Counted from the first letter of the stretch, positions 35,655 through 48,080 are shown. The stretch: DNA of 64,000 nucleotides from Takakia lepidozioides (GCA_030704615.1 CM060732.1:61795053-61859052), one strand, 5' to 3'. Notes: generated by a model from the letters alone, not told the origin. Numbers and translations are program-made.

Positions 35655-35930
35655 CAAGTGATAAAAGAGGCCCGGGAGTTGAATGCTGCCTCAGCGGGCC
35701 TGCCTGCGTGGCCCCACCCACGCCCTCCGCCTCGACCCCCCTCGCGGCAGGGCCAGGCGCCCCCCTCCCGCTCCACCTGCTGCCCCCGCGCCAGGTCCCT
35801 TGCTCCCGAAACTACTCCCGAAACTACTGTCTCACAATGAACTCAGTGTGCATGCATCCACCATGCATACCCCATGAATGCAAGAAATACATCCATGACA
35901 TCATGACTTTGCCATCATATAGTTGGGTCA
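35655..35930. repeat. Repeat Y, copy 1
   Basis: Matches the reverse complement of 43255-43560: shared words AAAGAGGCCCGGGAGTTGAA, GGGCCTGCCTGCGTGGCCCC, CTCCGCCTCGACCCCC, and CCATGAATGCAA. About 300 bp, with a very GC-rich first half. Proline-rich open frames in it are composition effects. Confidence 0.85.
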
Positions 35931-36431
35931 CCCGACACTAAGGACTTCACTTCACTTTGCTGCCACGCTGGTTTCCATCTGCTTGTTTCTTGCAATTGCC
36001 GAGGAAGATCGAAGTTGGGTTCACTTCAGATGTAGACGCAGACGCAGAACTGTTTTGCTTAGAGACATTGTTTGTGTCGATTGAGTAGTTTGTTATTGAC
36101 AAAGGTGTCTACTGCTGCCTTCCTGTTACAACTCCCCTAGTTTCGTTTACCGTAGCTTTTCCCCTTCTTCTTGGGGAAATGTGTCAGACAGTCTCAGGAT
36201 TAGGTTGAGCTCAGTGACTATCTTAGGCTTAGAGTGCTATTCCTTTTTATGATGGATGTGTTGTAGCGGGGCATTTGATTTATGTGGCCGATGAGTTCTT
36301 TGTACAGATTGTCATCTTGTGATCTCTTTCCTGTGGACCCACATGCTTACATTTTAGCTTGAACTCAGTGCAGACACGGACAGAGAGTGGTTGATTGGAA
36401 GCGTTGTTGGAGGCACATAGAGGAGTGAGAA

Positions 36432-37317
36432 ATGTTGTGGGTAGACAAGTACCGGCCGCGGACGCTTGGCAAAGTGATGGTGCATGTCGAGGAAGCCCAG
36501 CATCTGAAGAATTTGGTGAGAACTTTGCATCTTTGCAAAATGCTGTCTTGATCTCAAGAGGTTAACTACATCAAGCACGTTGCGAAATCTACATTGATAG
36601 GTTTGTCACAAGTGCGCAAGGTTACTAGAAATGCTGCGAGGCTGAAATGTTATCGACTTTCCTCTGTGTTCTAGAGGTGTCAAGGATAAGTAAGGACGAC
36701 ATAGGGCTTTGATTGCCAACCTATTGCAGCGTCATGTGGCATCAGACCCCGTGCATATATTGGATTGACCATATAGCGTTTCAATTTTCACAGAGGCTGG
36801 CCATTTGGCTATCCACACCAGCGTCGACAGCCCTGCACCATATTGATATACAACTAAAGCGTGTGCAAGTTGTTTGTTTACAATGAGATAAGACCTGATG
36901 TGTTAAGCTCACATTCGGGAGTGGGTCTTTGACAAAATATGGAGGGACGGACTAATCTTTGCTAAGAAAGTATGAAAGACACTTTATGAAGCTGATTGGG
37001 AGTCCAAATGGCTTATGGTACAAATGCACACATAGGTGCAGAGAAAAGGTACTCCATAACGCCCACAAGGTGCCTTCAGGGCTTGCAAGACAGTTTGGGT
37101 CTCACAAGGCCTATGCCAAACAATGGGAATCTGTAGAGAGTGTGTTGAGGGAGAAAGAGATGAATGATGTTCTCTGTGTGGTCGACAGACAGCACAGGGA
37201 GATTGTCCACACTTGCTGTTCTATGGTCCACTGGAGCAGGCAAGAAAATCCTTATTATGGCATTGCTCTGAGATTTTCTTGCCTGCCCCCAGAGATGTAT
37301 TGCATCAGTGCTGAAAA

Positions 37318-37320
<3 letters not shown>
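36432..37320 (+). pseudogene. RFC3: Replication factor C subunit 3 pseudogene, first two exons
   Basis: Exon 1, 36432-36515, encodes MLWVDKYRPRTLGKVMVH and EEAQHLKNL, the N-terminus of the clamp-loader subunit RFC3 (RFC5 in animals), with a GTGAGA donor. Exon 2 starts at about 37189 after an AG and reads TAQGDCPHLLFYGP. The P-loop SGAGKK should follow but one base is missing after GGTCCA (37230); with the other frame SGAGKKILIMALL is readable, then a stop. The rest (ATPase core, sensor, C-terminus) is not found in the following 6 kb. Known: RFC loads PCNA onto primed DNA. This copy cannot make it. A sequencing error is the alternative for the frameshift but would not explain the missing exons. 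Confidence 0.85.

Positions 37321-37322
<2 letters not shown>

Positions 37323-37351
<29 letters not shown>
37323..37351. repeat. (TC)n microsatellite
   Basis: About 14 TC units directly after the RFC3 exon 2 relic. Confidence 0.95.
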
Positions 37352-37354
<3 letters not shown>

Positions 37355-37689
37355 TTGGGTAGAATATTTCAGGTGGAATTAAGTGATTCTTTCCTATGGA
37401 TATCCTGAAACTGACAAGTCTATACTTGCTGCAAAATTCATTCCCTGGCTAGGGCCTTGTGGGATTTATTGAGTGCCCATTTGCTGGTTTGAATCTAGGA
37501 TTTCAGAATCCTTACCCTGCAATTTAGTATGATCAAGTGTTCAGCAGAATGCCTCAACGATCTTTGATCACGTGGAATATAATGTTGGTAGGATTTACCA
37601 AGCATGGGTGTGGTAGGATTGCTTCTGATCCCTGTGGATCAATAGCTACAGGAAACCTGCGTCAACTGGAAACAGCAGCGCAGCAGCAC

Positions 37690-38360
37690 AATTGACTCAA
37701 ACTAGGCACTGCTAATGAAGGCACCTTCTTCAACACATTTCAGCCTGTTTTTCCCTATTATCAGACTCCCTAAATTTTCAGGTTGAATCCTGCAAGTTAG
37801 CTCGTTGGTGGATCTATGGTGGTTTTGGAGTGATTTTGACATGTTACTGCCAATGTGGCAACAAGAAAGTATCGAAGAACAGATAACAGAGAAAAAGAGA
37901 AGCTCTGGAATGAATATGTTTCTGACCACAGTCAAGGGTGGAACAATCGAGGCAAAAAGGTGAATGCCTGTTGGAAGCGCAAGTCAGCATAGGAACTAGT
38001 GTGATAAGTAGGGTTGGGGTGTTTACTAGAACAAATCTAGCTTGTCATTGTCAACTGCAAGCAGCAAGGCAAGGATGTATGCATGATTTGTGCAGAGCAT
38101 GGATAGCTGAAGGAGCAGGGATAGAGTTTGGGTTTGGAATGAATACTTTTCTGACCCCAGTGCTTGTGTTGTGCTTGTGCAAGCCTGGCAGCCCTGGAAA
38201 GTGGCAAAGCTCGGTCCATGGTGACATCATCAAAGCCAGAATTGTACCTGGTGGGCATGTATGCCAAATGTGGCAGCATTGAGGATGCAAAGGGAGTAGT
38301 TGACAATATGGCTGAACGAGGTATAGTGTATGGAGGGCGATGATCGCAGGATATGAAGCT
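37690..38360 (+). pseudogene. PPR relic with its characteristic upstream repeat
   Basis: The first part (37690-38150) matches 62080-62350 and the tandem repeats at 49-57 kb in reverse. From about 38155 the translation, over shifting frames, shows SPGK...VHGDIIKA, VGMYAKCGSIEDAKGVVDNMAE and a degraded W-N-A-M-I-A-G-Y. These are the 35-residue P/L/S pentatricopeptide units of plant organelle RNA-editing factors. Frameshifts and loss of most repeats show it is dead. Confidence 0.8.
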
Positions 38361-41300
38361 GCATGCCTTTTGCTTGATTTTCTTATGTGTGCTTGCTACT
38401 TTTAATGTTGGGTGCTTGTTTCTGTGTGTTCCTCAAAGCAGTGTTCCAACAATGTGGTCCCATGCCATTGTATGCATGGAGTAGCGATTTGTCTTTGTAC
38501 TGAGTTGCAATGTCTGTATTTCATGTTTATGTGTGCTCTGAGTGGATGTGTAACTGATTGCCTGTATTTGGTGTACTGCTGTTTCGGTGTGTGGTTACAT
38601 TTTTCCATGGTGCTTGTGGTTGTAGAGGAAACACGATACTGTCATACCAGTCTAGAATATGTATTACTGCATGTATGTTTTTGTAAGGATAATTGTAGGA
38701 GTTCCAGTATAATGACATACATCCTCGCTTCAAGGTTACCATGTATCAGTCCCCGACTTAGTTGGATGTTTGCAAATCTCATCAGTGTAGTTCATTTCAC
38801 TGCACTTAATTTTCCCCACTTGTATGCCTTGCCTTAATGTCTTCAGTGGCCTTCCTGCTTCATGGGCAATGTCTTCATAGATGTCGAGACATAGAAGCTA
38901 CGTGGGCACTGACTCCTGATTGCCTTTGTGCAGGAAGGTCGTATGAAAGTGGAAAGCAATTCCACAACGTATACCTCTTTACTTAACAGGTTTCCATTCA
39001 CAAAGAATATAGCTGCAAGAGGGACAATTGATGCAGTACATGGATGACAATGTGACTGTGCCAATCATAAAGGTTATGTGTGATATTGAACTCTCCTGGA
39101 GGTCATGTTCTTATTACCCAGCAGAATACGTCTTTATGTTGACAGAATTCAGGTTTCATTCTCTGGGTTCATTGCTGTACCAGCAGGATGTTGGCAGGAT
39201 TCACCATTTCCCTTGTTGGCAACCTGCTCAAATGGATAGAGACGAATAAAACTCAGTATGCATGGTTTATGCATTCTCTATTCAGTTTTTGGACCTTGGT
39301 ATGCATGCTCTAGTGACTGCCTTCTCCGTTGCTCCAGCAGTGGTGCCAACATGCTTTCACAGCTTCAACTTCAATTTTAACGCAATTTTCTAAGCCTCAT
39401 CTGTAATATATGGAAGTTTAATTCGAAGTGCGACATCCATCTAATTACCAAATTATATGCAGCCATTCGCTGATAAAACTTGAGAAGAATATGCCAGATT
39501 CTTTTTGCAAAGAAAATGATAGGGGAAAATTCACATATTGACCTTGTTCCATGTGCATCACTACACTCACCTTCACAGCTGCAAATAACATCTCCTGCCA
39601 TGGATGATCAACGAAAACAATACTTCTATTATTGTACCACAAGCTTGATACTGCAATGCGGACCTTTGTTCTCAAAATACAATGATAACCGACTTAAAAA
39701 AGAGTCATATTCCCCTGTGAAGGGGTTGTACACAACTATGCTTTCTGTGTATGCTTCGACTTGCTTCCCGAGAGACATGTCTGCAAATGAGGTGAAGGAG
39801 GTGAAGCAAAACCCAGAGAAATACGTATACAATCATGTTTGTCACCTTCTTGACATTTCCTTTACTCGATTTATAGATGGCTGCACGTCCCTTTCATAAA
39901 CCTGCATCTCAGAACCTGGAATTCGAATACAAGCATTTCATTTCTGCCCTTACAAATTTGCTGGAAGTATTGTTTCCTTTAACTGTTTCCAGTAACAGTC
40001 ATGTGTAGGGTCCAACGAGTGTTTTTGGCAACAGTTTCCTCAGTCAGTCAATTCATAGATGGCTGCACAACCCTCTCATATATCTACATCTGAGAACATG
40101 GGGTTCTGCTAGAAGTATACATCAGTTTTCATTGTAGTTTGCTGCAAGTACTGTTTCTTTGAAGTGTTTAGGGTAACAGTCATGTTTAGGTTTGAAGGAT
40201 TGTTTTGAGTTCACTGTTTCATGTGTCTGTATACAGTACAGTAACCGAGTTCCATGGCGCCCCCTTCTTCCATGACTCTTTCAGGCAGTTACTCTTTCAG
40301 CCAAGAAGTGGAAACCATGACCTCCGAAGAAAAGGGAGAAAGGCAAGAGTGGTGACATCCGCCAAGGAGCAAAAAGAGAGCAAGAGGTAATAATTGCCTA
40401 TCCTTTGGACCTTACAGCTAGGACATATCTGTGTCTGATGTAACCCCTCTTGAAGTTGGTTGTGGGGTTCTTACCCACTGGGTGTGAATTCAACTAGACA
40501 TACCAGAACTGTCTTGCACAAGCAGTGCCAATTTGTTTAGAGGGCTGATAAAATGGTAAATATTGGTATTGTACCAGGAAGAAATATGGTCGAGGATCCA
40601 CACCCTTGTGACCAGTTTGTTCATTTCTGCTGTTTTGGATAATGTGTTATTTGTGAGTGGGATCAATTGACTGTGCAGAACATCCATGGGCTAGAGAAGG
40701 GGGTGATGCCTCTGGTTGGACATCTTGGTGCTTTCAAATATGTGTGAGTTCGTGAAGTACAGCCGCCTGAAGCAAATTGTTTGAGGGTAATCTAGTTTCC
40801 CTTATGCATACATATGTAGGATATTATGAGTGCTTGGTTTAAGAGGTTACATTTGACTTTTGGTGATTTGTGATACAGAAGACGCCATGCCATTGGGCTT
40901 GCTGTGGATGTTATAAAAGGCTAGGGGAATCTATTCCTTTTTGTTGGGTGCAGATCCATCCACTAGATTTCAAGATCAGGAGCATCAAGGAGATACTGTG
41001 GGTTGATAGCGACAAAGAATGTGCGTCAACAGATGGTCGGTTGGAGAATCTGCTAGTAACCAGGGGGTAGTCTGTGGCAAGGCGTGGTGGATGGGGATTG
41101 TCAAGACATTTCCAGTATGACACTCCCTCCTTTGCTAGGTGCAAAGGTGTCTCCTTAGTTGTCATTCTTGAGCCACCTGTTTGCATATTCAAAGGAAGAG
41201 AGTTCTTATCTGGATCTTCTATATGTTCTGTAACTTTGTCAATACAATGTGAACACAGCTATTAGAAGTGGCAGTCCATGCCTAAACAGATGGTGATCTT

Positions 41301-41640
41301 ATGACAGTTGCTGACCCAGTTCGTATATTTGTCTGATGCTGCAATTTGGAAAGGGTGCCCAACCCAAAAACCTATGTTGCAAGCAGGCTGTCCTCATGAA
41401 GATCAGATCATGTTTTGAAGTAGTTTTTGCTACACCATAATTTATTCTGTGAGTCTGATTCTGGCAAGAGTTTTCAGTAATGCAGGATGGCAGAGTTGAA
41501 TCAGGCACAACTATCTGAACCAAGAACCTCCACCACAACCCCTACTTTCTAAGCAAGACCAAGGAAGGGAGTCAACATCAACTCTTCTCGTACTTGGGAT
41601 TTGAGGGCACTATGTAGTGCAGGTTGACTAAAAAGATCAG
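38361..41640. other. No intact gene recognised; local duplication inside
   Basis: Open frames at 38412-38837, 39480-39899 and 40205-40390 have no recognised domain. Around 39877-40205 a segment of about 180 bp is duplicated in tandem: ATAGATGGCTGCAC, GTAACAGTCATGT and TGTTTTTGGC/TGTTTTGAG recur in the same order. Nothing else is supported. Confidence 0.35.
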
Positions 41641-41689
41641 GAGTTCCACATATTGAATCCAGAAGGTGTTTCAGCAGACTCCAGTACTT

Positions 41690-42190
41690 GTGTTTGTCTC
41701 TTGTGACAGTGCATAAAAGTAAAGACCTAGAGGTGGGACAACAGGTGCACGCTCACATCGTCCTAGGTGGATTCACATGATCAAGCATCTTTCTACTCAA
41801 CACCATTGTCAACATGAATGCCAAGTGCAGGAGTGTGGTGGATGCACAATGATTGCAGGATATTCTCAGCATGGGGATGGTAGGGAGGCTTTCACAAGCT
41901 ATAAACAAATGATACAGGAAGGGGTATCACCCAACATGGTCACTTTCATTTGTGTTCTCAATACTGGCGGGTGGAACGATGCAGCATAGGTGGGAAAAAT
42001 AATGGAAGACAGAGGTATCAGAACGGAGTCATGCATTCAATGTAGAAGATCAAGTGCATCCTCAAATTGATGCAATCTATGCTGAAAAACAGAGACTGTC
42101 CGGGGAAACGAGGGAGGCTGGGTACGTACTTGACAGAGTTGGCATTGCATAATGTGGAGGAGGAACAAAAAATTCTTCTCTTGGCTTCCA
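41690..42190 (+). pseudogene. PPR-E/DYW protein relic (C-terminal part)
   Basis: The reading, broken by stops and shifts, contains DLEVGQQVHAHIVLGGF, NTIVNMNAKCRSVVDA, MIAGYSQHGDGREAFTSYKQM, EGVSPNMVTFICVLN, then the E motif region (EDRGIRTESCIQ, EDQVHPQIDAIYAE) and AGYVLDRV..HNVEEEQKILLL, the start of the DYW region. Known: PLS-E-DYW proteins select and edit cytidines in plastid and mitochondrial RNA. Several stop codons lie in the reading and the zinc-binding HxE deaminase core is absent. Confidence 0.85.
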
Positions 42191-42815
42191 CAATGAGAAG
42201 CACCACTAAAATGAGTGGCCAACTACCATTGCTTGTATGCATGTAACCCAACATATTCCTCTAATGACCCATGACGGTTACAGACCTGAAATCTATGCCT
42301 TCCTTTCTAATGATGTTCGTTGTACCCACAATGTGGCTTCCGCCCAGGTTGAATACATGCAGTTTTGGTCTTCAAATGCTTGTAAACTTGAGTCTTTCTA
42401 AGCTTTGCAAAGTGTAAATTGTGGCGTGTATATGTGAAAGGGAATAGTACTTCTCCTCAACTGCTCAAGCATGAATAATAACAAGCTGTTGAGTTTCTGG
42501 CACACAGTTGTTGGTAGTGCCTCGTTTCATATACACAGGGAGCTTTCTGTTTCTATATCTGTTGGTCATCACAAAAATTGTGATGGCACTTGTGTTGCAG
42601 CAGTGTCCACACTCCATGCCTTGGCATGGTAAGCTGGAGCACAATCTCATGCTGGTTCTTATGTCAATAGCAGAGGTTACCCCTGGCAGAATTACCCAAT
42701 ACACTTATGGCATTGGTCTCACCTTTTCAGTTTTGATCACCAAGGTGCTGCCTGAAAACTTTTGCTTGCATCACAGTTGAAGCACTTGTTTCATGAGTTG
42801 GGAATCTGCTTTGAT
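42191..42815. other. No gene recognised
   Basis: Downstream flank of the PPR relic. The frame at 42508-42780 has no known domain. Confidence 0.3.
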
Positions 42816-43008
42816 GAACTCTGGCAGCTACGTGGGGCCCTCACCCTCCAATTCGACTTCATCCGGGTGCCCTCGGATGGAAATTCGGTGCCATTTTTCC
42901 ATCCGGAGGATAAACTCTGGCAGCCACGTGGGGTCCTCACCCTCCGACACGACTTCATCCGGGCGCCCTCGGATGGAAATTCGGCGCCTAATCTGTGAAA
43001 ATTCGTGA
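42816..43008. repeat. Tandem duplication, 96-bp unit, two copies
   Basis: AACTCTGGCAGCYACGTGGGG recurs at 42817 and 42913, with CTTCATCCGGGYGCCCTCGG and GGATGGAAATTCGG following in both. Both copies stay open on several frames because 96 is a multiple of three. Confidence 0.85.
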
Positions 43009-43254
43009 CACAATGGCGAGTCCCCAATTTCGGAGAGAGAGAATGAGGGACGAAGACGCTCAGGACAGGTGGTCAATCACCTCGATGACAACAAACATCC
43101 CCTAAACGTCCTCCATTCGTTTTGGAGGTACATTCAATGTTGTTTCAAATTTCAAATTTCAAATTTGAATGTTCACGATCTCCAATATGTGTATCTATGC
43201 TCTAGGTAGGGCTGGTTCAAATTTCTGTTCACGGGTCTCCAATATGTTTGTATG

Positions 43255-43560
43255 AGGAGGCATGTGAACACATACAGGACTGTATGATGGCAAGGTCATG
43301 ATGCGATGGTTGTATTTGTTGCATTCATGGGACATGCATGATGGATGCGTGCAATACAGTAACATTGAGTTCAATGTGTGGCAGTGTTTTGACGAGCAAG
43401 GGACCCGGCGCGGGGGTGGCGGGTGGAGCGGGAGGGGGGCGCCTGGCACGGCGACTGCGGGCCGCGGCGCTGCCGCGAGGGGGGGTCGAGGCGGAGGGTG
43501 GGGGTGGGGCCACGCAGGCAGGCCCGCTAAGGTAGCATTCAACTCCCGGGCCTCTTTTAT
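43255..43560. repeat. Repeat Y, copy 2 (inverted)
   Basis: Inverted counterpart of 35655-35930, with an insertion of about 25 bp of GC-rich sequence relative to copy 1. Confidence 0.85.
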
Positions 43561-44648
43561 CGCTTGCCTTTCCGTAGCCTAGAAATGACCCGTTTCATTC
43601 AAACGGCGATACACATCCATAGAATATTTTTTTGGCATATAAAGCCGTTAAACCGTTACAATGATATCTAGGTTAGGGTTAGTTTTGGGCTGGTGGCGAC
43701 ATCCTGGCCCTTCATTAGATCTAGGGCTACAAGGCGGCGCCGTGGGCTTTGGCTTGTGACGCCTCGCCACGTGGCGAGCCACTAAAGCTAGGGCTTTTAC
43801 GGCGCCCTGACACAAGGTCAGGGCTGTGTACTCGGGTGTTAGTGTATATGTGATTTTGGTGTACAAGCTTTGGATGAGAGCTCTTGTGTGTCAGAACCTC
43901 CTGCTTGATCCTCCTCTCGTGCATTGCCAGCTCTTTCCGCTTGCCCCTTTGTTGTGAAAACCTGTTTCTTGAGAGGAAGGGAGTATATGCTACAGGCTCG
44001 TATTGTGGTGGAGAGAACCCGGGCAACGTCTAGGTGTTTTAGCATCCACTGCCCGCTCTGACAGCATTGTTAGGTTGTTGAGGGATCTGCACGCTAATCT
44101 TTTGATTGTTGCTCTATAATCAGTCTTGTCTGATGGCGGCCAGCCACCTTGCGATGTTTTCTCCTGTTGTTTCGTATTTGCTTTCTCACCCTGCTCATTG
44201 TGCTGTATTGCAGGACGATGGCCTCAGTGCGTAGTACTAGCTGTGTAGCACGCAAAGAGGGAGAAAGCCTGTCGGTGCAAGTTGATTTGGTTTCTGAGAT
44301 TGCGATTGACCCTACCTTGAGAGTAGCGACTGATCTTGCTACCACTTCTCGACGTGCGCTGCTTGGCATTGTTGCCTCGCCAGTGTCACCCCCAACACTA
44401 ATGGTCCTGGTCTTGTCGTGCATTTGAATTCATCTAGCCCTAGATATGATGTTAATATGAATGAGGCCGAGGCTTAGTCACCAAGAGATGAGAGGTCGCC
44501 CAACTCTCTAGATAGTTGCGATCCGGAGTACTATAATTTTGATAATTTTTATGATCCAGGTCCTGATTACGAGTGTCTGAGAGAACGAGAGAGTGAGTTT
44601 GAGAGGGATGTTGAGCGATCTCGGGAGTATGATGAGTTTCTAGGAGAG

Positions 44649-45401
44649 TTGCTTCCGGAGGATGTGCAGTGGTTTGAAAAGTTTGAAGCATCTGTTCGAA
44701 AGGATGCTCGTCGTCTGAACAGTCATCACGAGGCGATTTTTATACGACCTGGGTTGAGTTCTGATTTTGGGAGAGAGAGCGTGTTGTGCCAGACCCGAGC
44801 CGTCGTGGCTGTCAGGAATTCTCTGCGCTTGCGGCCAAAAGTATTCAAGGCTCGTCTTCTTCATCATCGGCAGGTGGCCTGGGAAGCGCTCGGGCTTCAC
44901 TTAACATTATCCGTCCGCCGTGAGTCGGGCCTGTGGCAGACGACCAAACAGACAGCAGGCTCTTGGCTTTCATTGTTGCTCGAAGGCTCTGGAGCCTTGT
45001 TGTTACGAGCTCTTCGATTTCACTCCCGGGTGTGTCGTTACAAGCCCACGACGGTGGACTTGGTGGATGGTCTCGTGGGAAATAGTTTGCATGTGCAGTC
45101 GTCCGACATCGTGATTTTGCCAAGCGCCTGCTTTGAAGAGCAACGTGTACTTTGCCCTCGCGTTGCAGATCACCTGGATAGCTTTCCCAATTCCTCAGTA
45201 CTGTCTCGGACGTGGGAGGAGAACGGCACGACACGGGTGGGCTTCTGGATTAAGGACGAGAGAGTGTGGGAGTGGCTGGCGTTGGCAGTTCATGGTTCCA
45301 GTTCTCACGACCTGCTCAAGCTTCTTTCTTGCTCTGTCTGGACTCCCGAAGCTTCACGGGTGCCAAGCCCAAGGCCGCGGCTGCTCATCCCGACAGCTTA
45401 G
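44649..45401 (+). pseudogene. Gag-region ORF of the 43.6-48.1 kb element
   Basis: A 250-codon frame starting MLPEDVQWFEKFEASVRKDA. It lies between the LTR-like block and the Gag core. I recognise no domain. It might be the first part of Gag or a captured host segment. Confidence 0.4.
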
Positions 45402-45529
45402 AGATTCTTTCTTTTCCACGATTGTCTTTGTTTTTGCATGCCCAACACATCTGCAAGTTCTTGGTTGCGATCTGGTAGATAGAAGTTCATGTCTGGTTCA
45501 CAAGAGCCACTCGGCCACCTGGCAGAGGC

Positions 45530-45961
45530 ATGCCTGATGTAAGTGGGGAATCAGACAACCTCCAGGCAGGTAATGCCTTGATTGATGAAGTTTCCTCGGA
45601 CTCTGGTAATTTTGAGGAGGACTTAGAACTGTTGCATGATGATGGTATCGTGAGGATAGATAAGGAGGGCTCTGTTGTTTTGCCCATGGAATCGGGGGTG
45701 GCAAACCCCGCAATTTTTCCTACTCAGATTAGTGGAGCCATGGAGGTTCAAAGTAGTGAGCCTATGGTGCGATCTGGTCATGGACAAGGTAGAATCGGGT
45801 TGGTCTTGGACACTCGGGCTATTACAAGCAGTATGCCGGCCCAGATTGCTAACTCGAGTCCTAGTGTGCTGCTTGTTGTGAATCTCCCTAGTCCCACTCT
45901 CGGAGGAGGGAATTTGTTGCTTGCAAATTTGGGTATGCATGTGGGTAGTTTTCTGTGTTGA
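45530..45961 (+). pseudogene. Second Gag-region ORF
   Basis: 143 codons, starting MPDVSGESDNLQAGNALIDE, acidic then Ser/Val-rich. No domain recognised. It is in the same orientation as, and just ahead of, the Gag core. Confidence 0.35.
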
Positions 45962-46083
45962 ATGTGCATGGTGTCGTTCAAGGTGGGGGTATCATGATGC
46001 AAGGGCCCTCTAGTGTATCTGCTGCTCCGACTCCTGCCATCACAGGTCAATCAGTGGGGGCTCTCCCTGCTCCATAGGCTGGG

Positions 46084-47230
46084 GTGCCACCACACCTTGT
46101 CTCTAGCCAGTCCATAGGCATGCATGTTAGCAATATCACTCCTATCAGTATAGGATCAGTGTCAATACAACCGGTGGGAGTGACATCCACTCTTCCCATG
46201 AGTGGAATGCCACAAACCCACTTGCAGTCAAGCTACCCTGCTGCTCAGCCAAATGTGGCAACACCTGCTCTCCTCATGGGCACGATGCCGTCACATCTGC
46301 CAACTTCAATTGTTGAAAGATCAGCCAACAATAATAATACGAGTTATAATTCTGTATCTAATATTGGATATGTGCATAGTAGTGCTGCTCCCATGGTTCT
46401 CTGTTGCCCTCCTCATGGGTCTGTCCTCCTTGGTCACATCAACCATAGCTTGCCTTGTCATTTGATCCCTCAGCTGACTACTCAACCCTACCCATAATAT
46501 ACCATGGGAGAAGACTTTGATAGATATCTTCAGATGTTTGAGGTCATTGCTGGTGTCAATGGAGTGCCTGAAAATTTCAAGATGGCGATCTTTAGGATGA
46601 GCATGAAGTGATCAGCTCGTGACTTGCTGCATGCAGCTGTCATGGATCATCCCAGCCTCAATTGGGCAACTTTGGTGGAATGGGTTGTGGAAGTATTACA
46701 TGGATCTCAAATTTGCTGCTATTGAAAATATCATAGACCCAGCACAGAGGTATCGTATGGTTAAGAGGTATTTTATCCTTGGGTTGCCTTCCACTATTTA
46801 GAATTAGGCTCAACGACGTCATTTTGTCAATGACAAGACTATGTTAGCATAAATTAACCTTAAAATGGCAGACTTGGCTGACAACAAATCAATGCAACAT
46901 CATGCCAAGTTTCAAGCTCCAATAGGCTCAGAGCTTGGCATGTGTGCAACATCCTCACCCTATGTTCCTCCTAGCTATGCTATGCAAAGCTGATGACTTT
47001 ACTCTTCAGGGATTGGCTAATACCGTGGGAAGTCTTAGTGAGTCTGTGGCCACTTAGTTTGCTGCCATGCACGCTCATCAACAGAGGTGGCAGCCTCGAC
47101 ATGGCCAATGACACACAGGTGGTAACAATAGAGGTCGAACCCAAACTGGACAAGCCTATGAGGGTAATCGTGCTGCCTGTTACATTTGTGGGTCCTTTGA
47201 ACATTGGACGAAGCATTGTCCAGACAGAGC
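46084..47230 (+). pseudogene. Gag core and zinc knuckle
   Basis: A Pro/Ser/Asn-rich leader (46084-46497) is followed by GEDFDRYLQMFEVIAGVNGV and MAIFRMSMK, a retrotransposon Gag core pattern, then many stops. At 47178-47223 a CCHC knuckle is readable, CYICGSFEHWTKHC. Confidence 0.7.
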
Positions 47231-47392
47231 AGGACTACCAGAGCTGATCAAGAACAAAAAGGTAGCTAGTGGCTCATACCCTCCTTTAAACTAGAGAGAC
47301 CTCTTGGGAAGGGGGCAAGAGCTCCATCATCTACCAACCCTATTTCATATCATGTTCCAATTCAAGCTATTTTATCTACTAACTTTAAAGCT

Positions 47393-47867
47393 TTGCATTG
47401 TCCTCTCAGTAGACAGACTGCTGGTCAGCAGATCAGTCCCCTCATGACCCAGTGTCATATCCATGAGCTCAGCTTTCCATGTGTGGTTGATACTGGATGC
47501 ACTATATCTGCTATACCTTTAAGTGTTGTAAGAATTCTTGGTCTTAAACTATGTCCTGCCATAGGTATTGAGGTACTAATTGCAGATGGATCCATGTATG
47601 AGCCCTTAGGATTAGTCACTGTTCCCTGGCAGAATTCAAAAGAAGGAGGTTGTGGTGACCTGCATAGTTACCATTGGAGATCAATTCATGTTAGGCCTTG
47701 ACTGGATGACTGGAGCTGGTGCCACCATCAGCTTAGCAGACTACTCCCTTCGCTTTAACAATGGAGAAGGGCATGAAGTAGTGGTTCCCTTGAAAGCAGT
47801 TAAGATCAAAGCTGGGTCTGCTACAACCAATTTGTCCATAGTCCAGGCCCTGGTAAAGGAGGTATAG
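47393..47867 (+). pseudogene. Retropepsin-like protease
   Basis: FPCVVDTGCTISAIPLSVV carries the active-site Asp with Cys after the D-T-G. IADGSMYEPLGLVTV follows, then a one-base shift near 47640, then CIVTIGDQFMLGLDWMTG, AGATISLADYSLRF and the stop after VQALVKEV. It matches the relic at 21220-21640. Confidence 0.85.
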
Positions 47868-48080
47868 CAGAACTCTCACTCCAACCTCAATTGGAATGAT
47901 TTCTACAAGTTTCAGTCTGATCTTCAACTCTTATATCAGTGACATGTTCCTAGTGCTGGGGATAGGACAAGGGTGCCCATAGCTATTCCAAAGAATTCTA
48001 CTCTAATACGTGCACCTCTCAACATCACCATCCCTGCCATGACCCAGAAGGTGGTCAAGTCTGGCTGTCAAGGACGAGAA

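Larger units (their letters stand above)
43650..48080 (+). mobile_element. Gag-protease LTR retroelement, 3' truncated
   Basis: An LTR-like block (about 43660-44050) is followed by long Gag-region frames and an aspartic protease, related throughout to 20330-21655. No RT, RNase H or integrase follows the protease, and no second LTR was recognised, so the element has lost its 3' half or is non-autonomous. Many stops and shifts interrupt the Gag region. Confidence 0.65.

Noticed and set aside
38412-38837. 141-codon plus-strand ORF rich in Cys and Val
   Set aside because: No recognised motif and no regular cysteine spacing; similar frames occur by chance in this T/G-rich stretch.
40205-40930. 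Possible further RFC3 exons (DLRRKGRKARVV, RRHAIGLAVDVIK)
   Set aside because: They do not match the conserved RFC3 blocks; the resemblance is only basic residues.
42762-43008. Protein with a duplicated 32-residue unit
   Set aside because: The 96-bp DNA duplication is a multiple of three and so stays open on several frames on both strands; no evidence which, if any, is translated.
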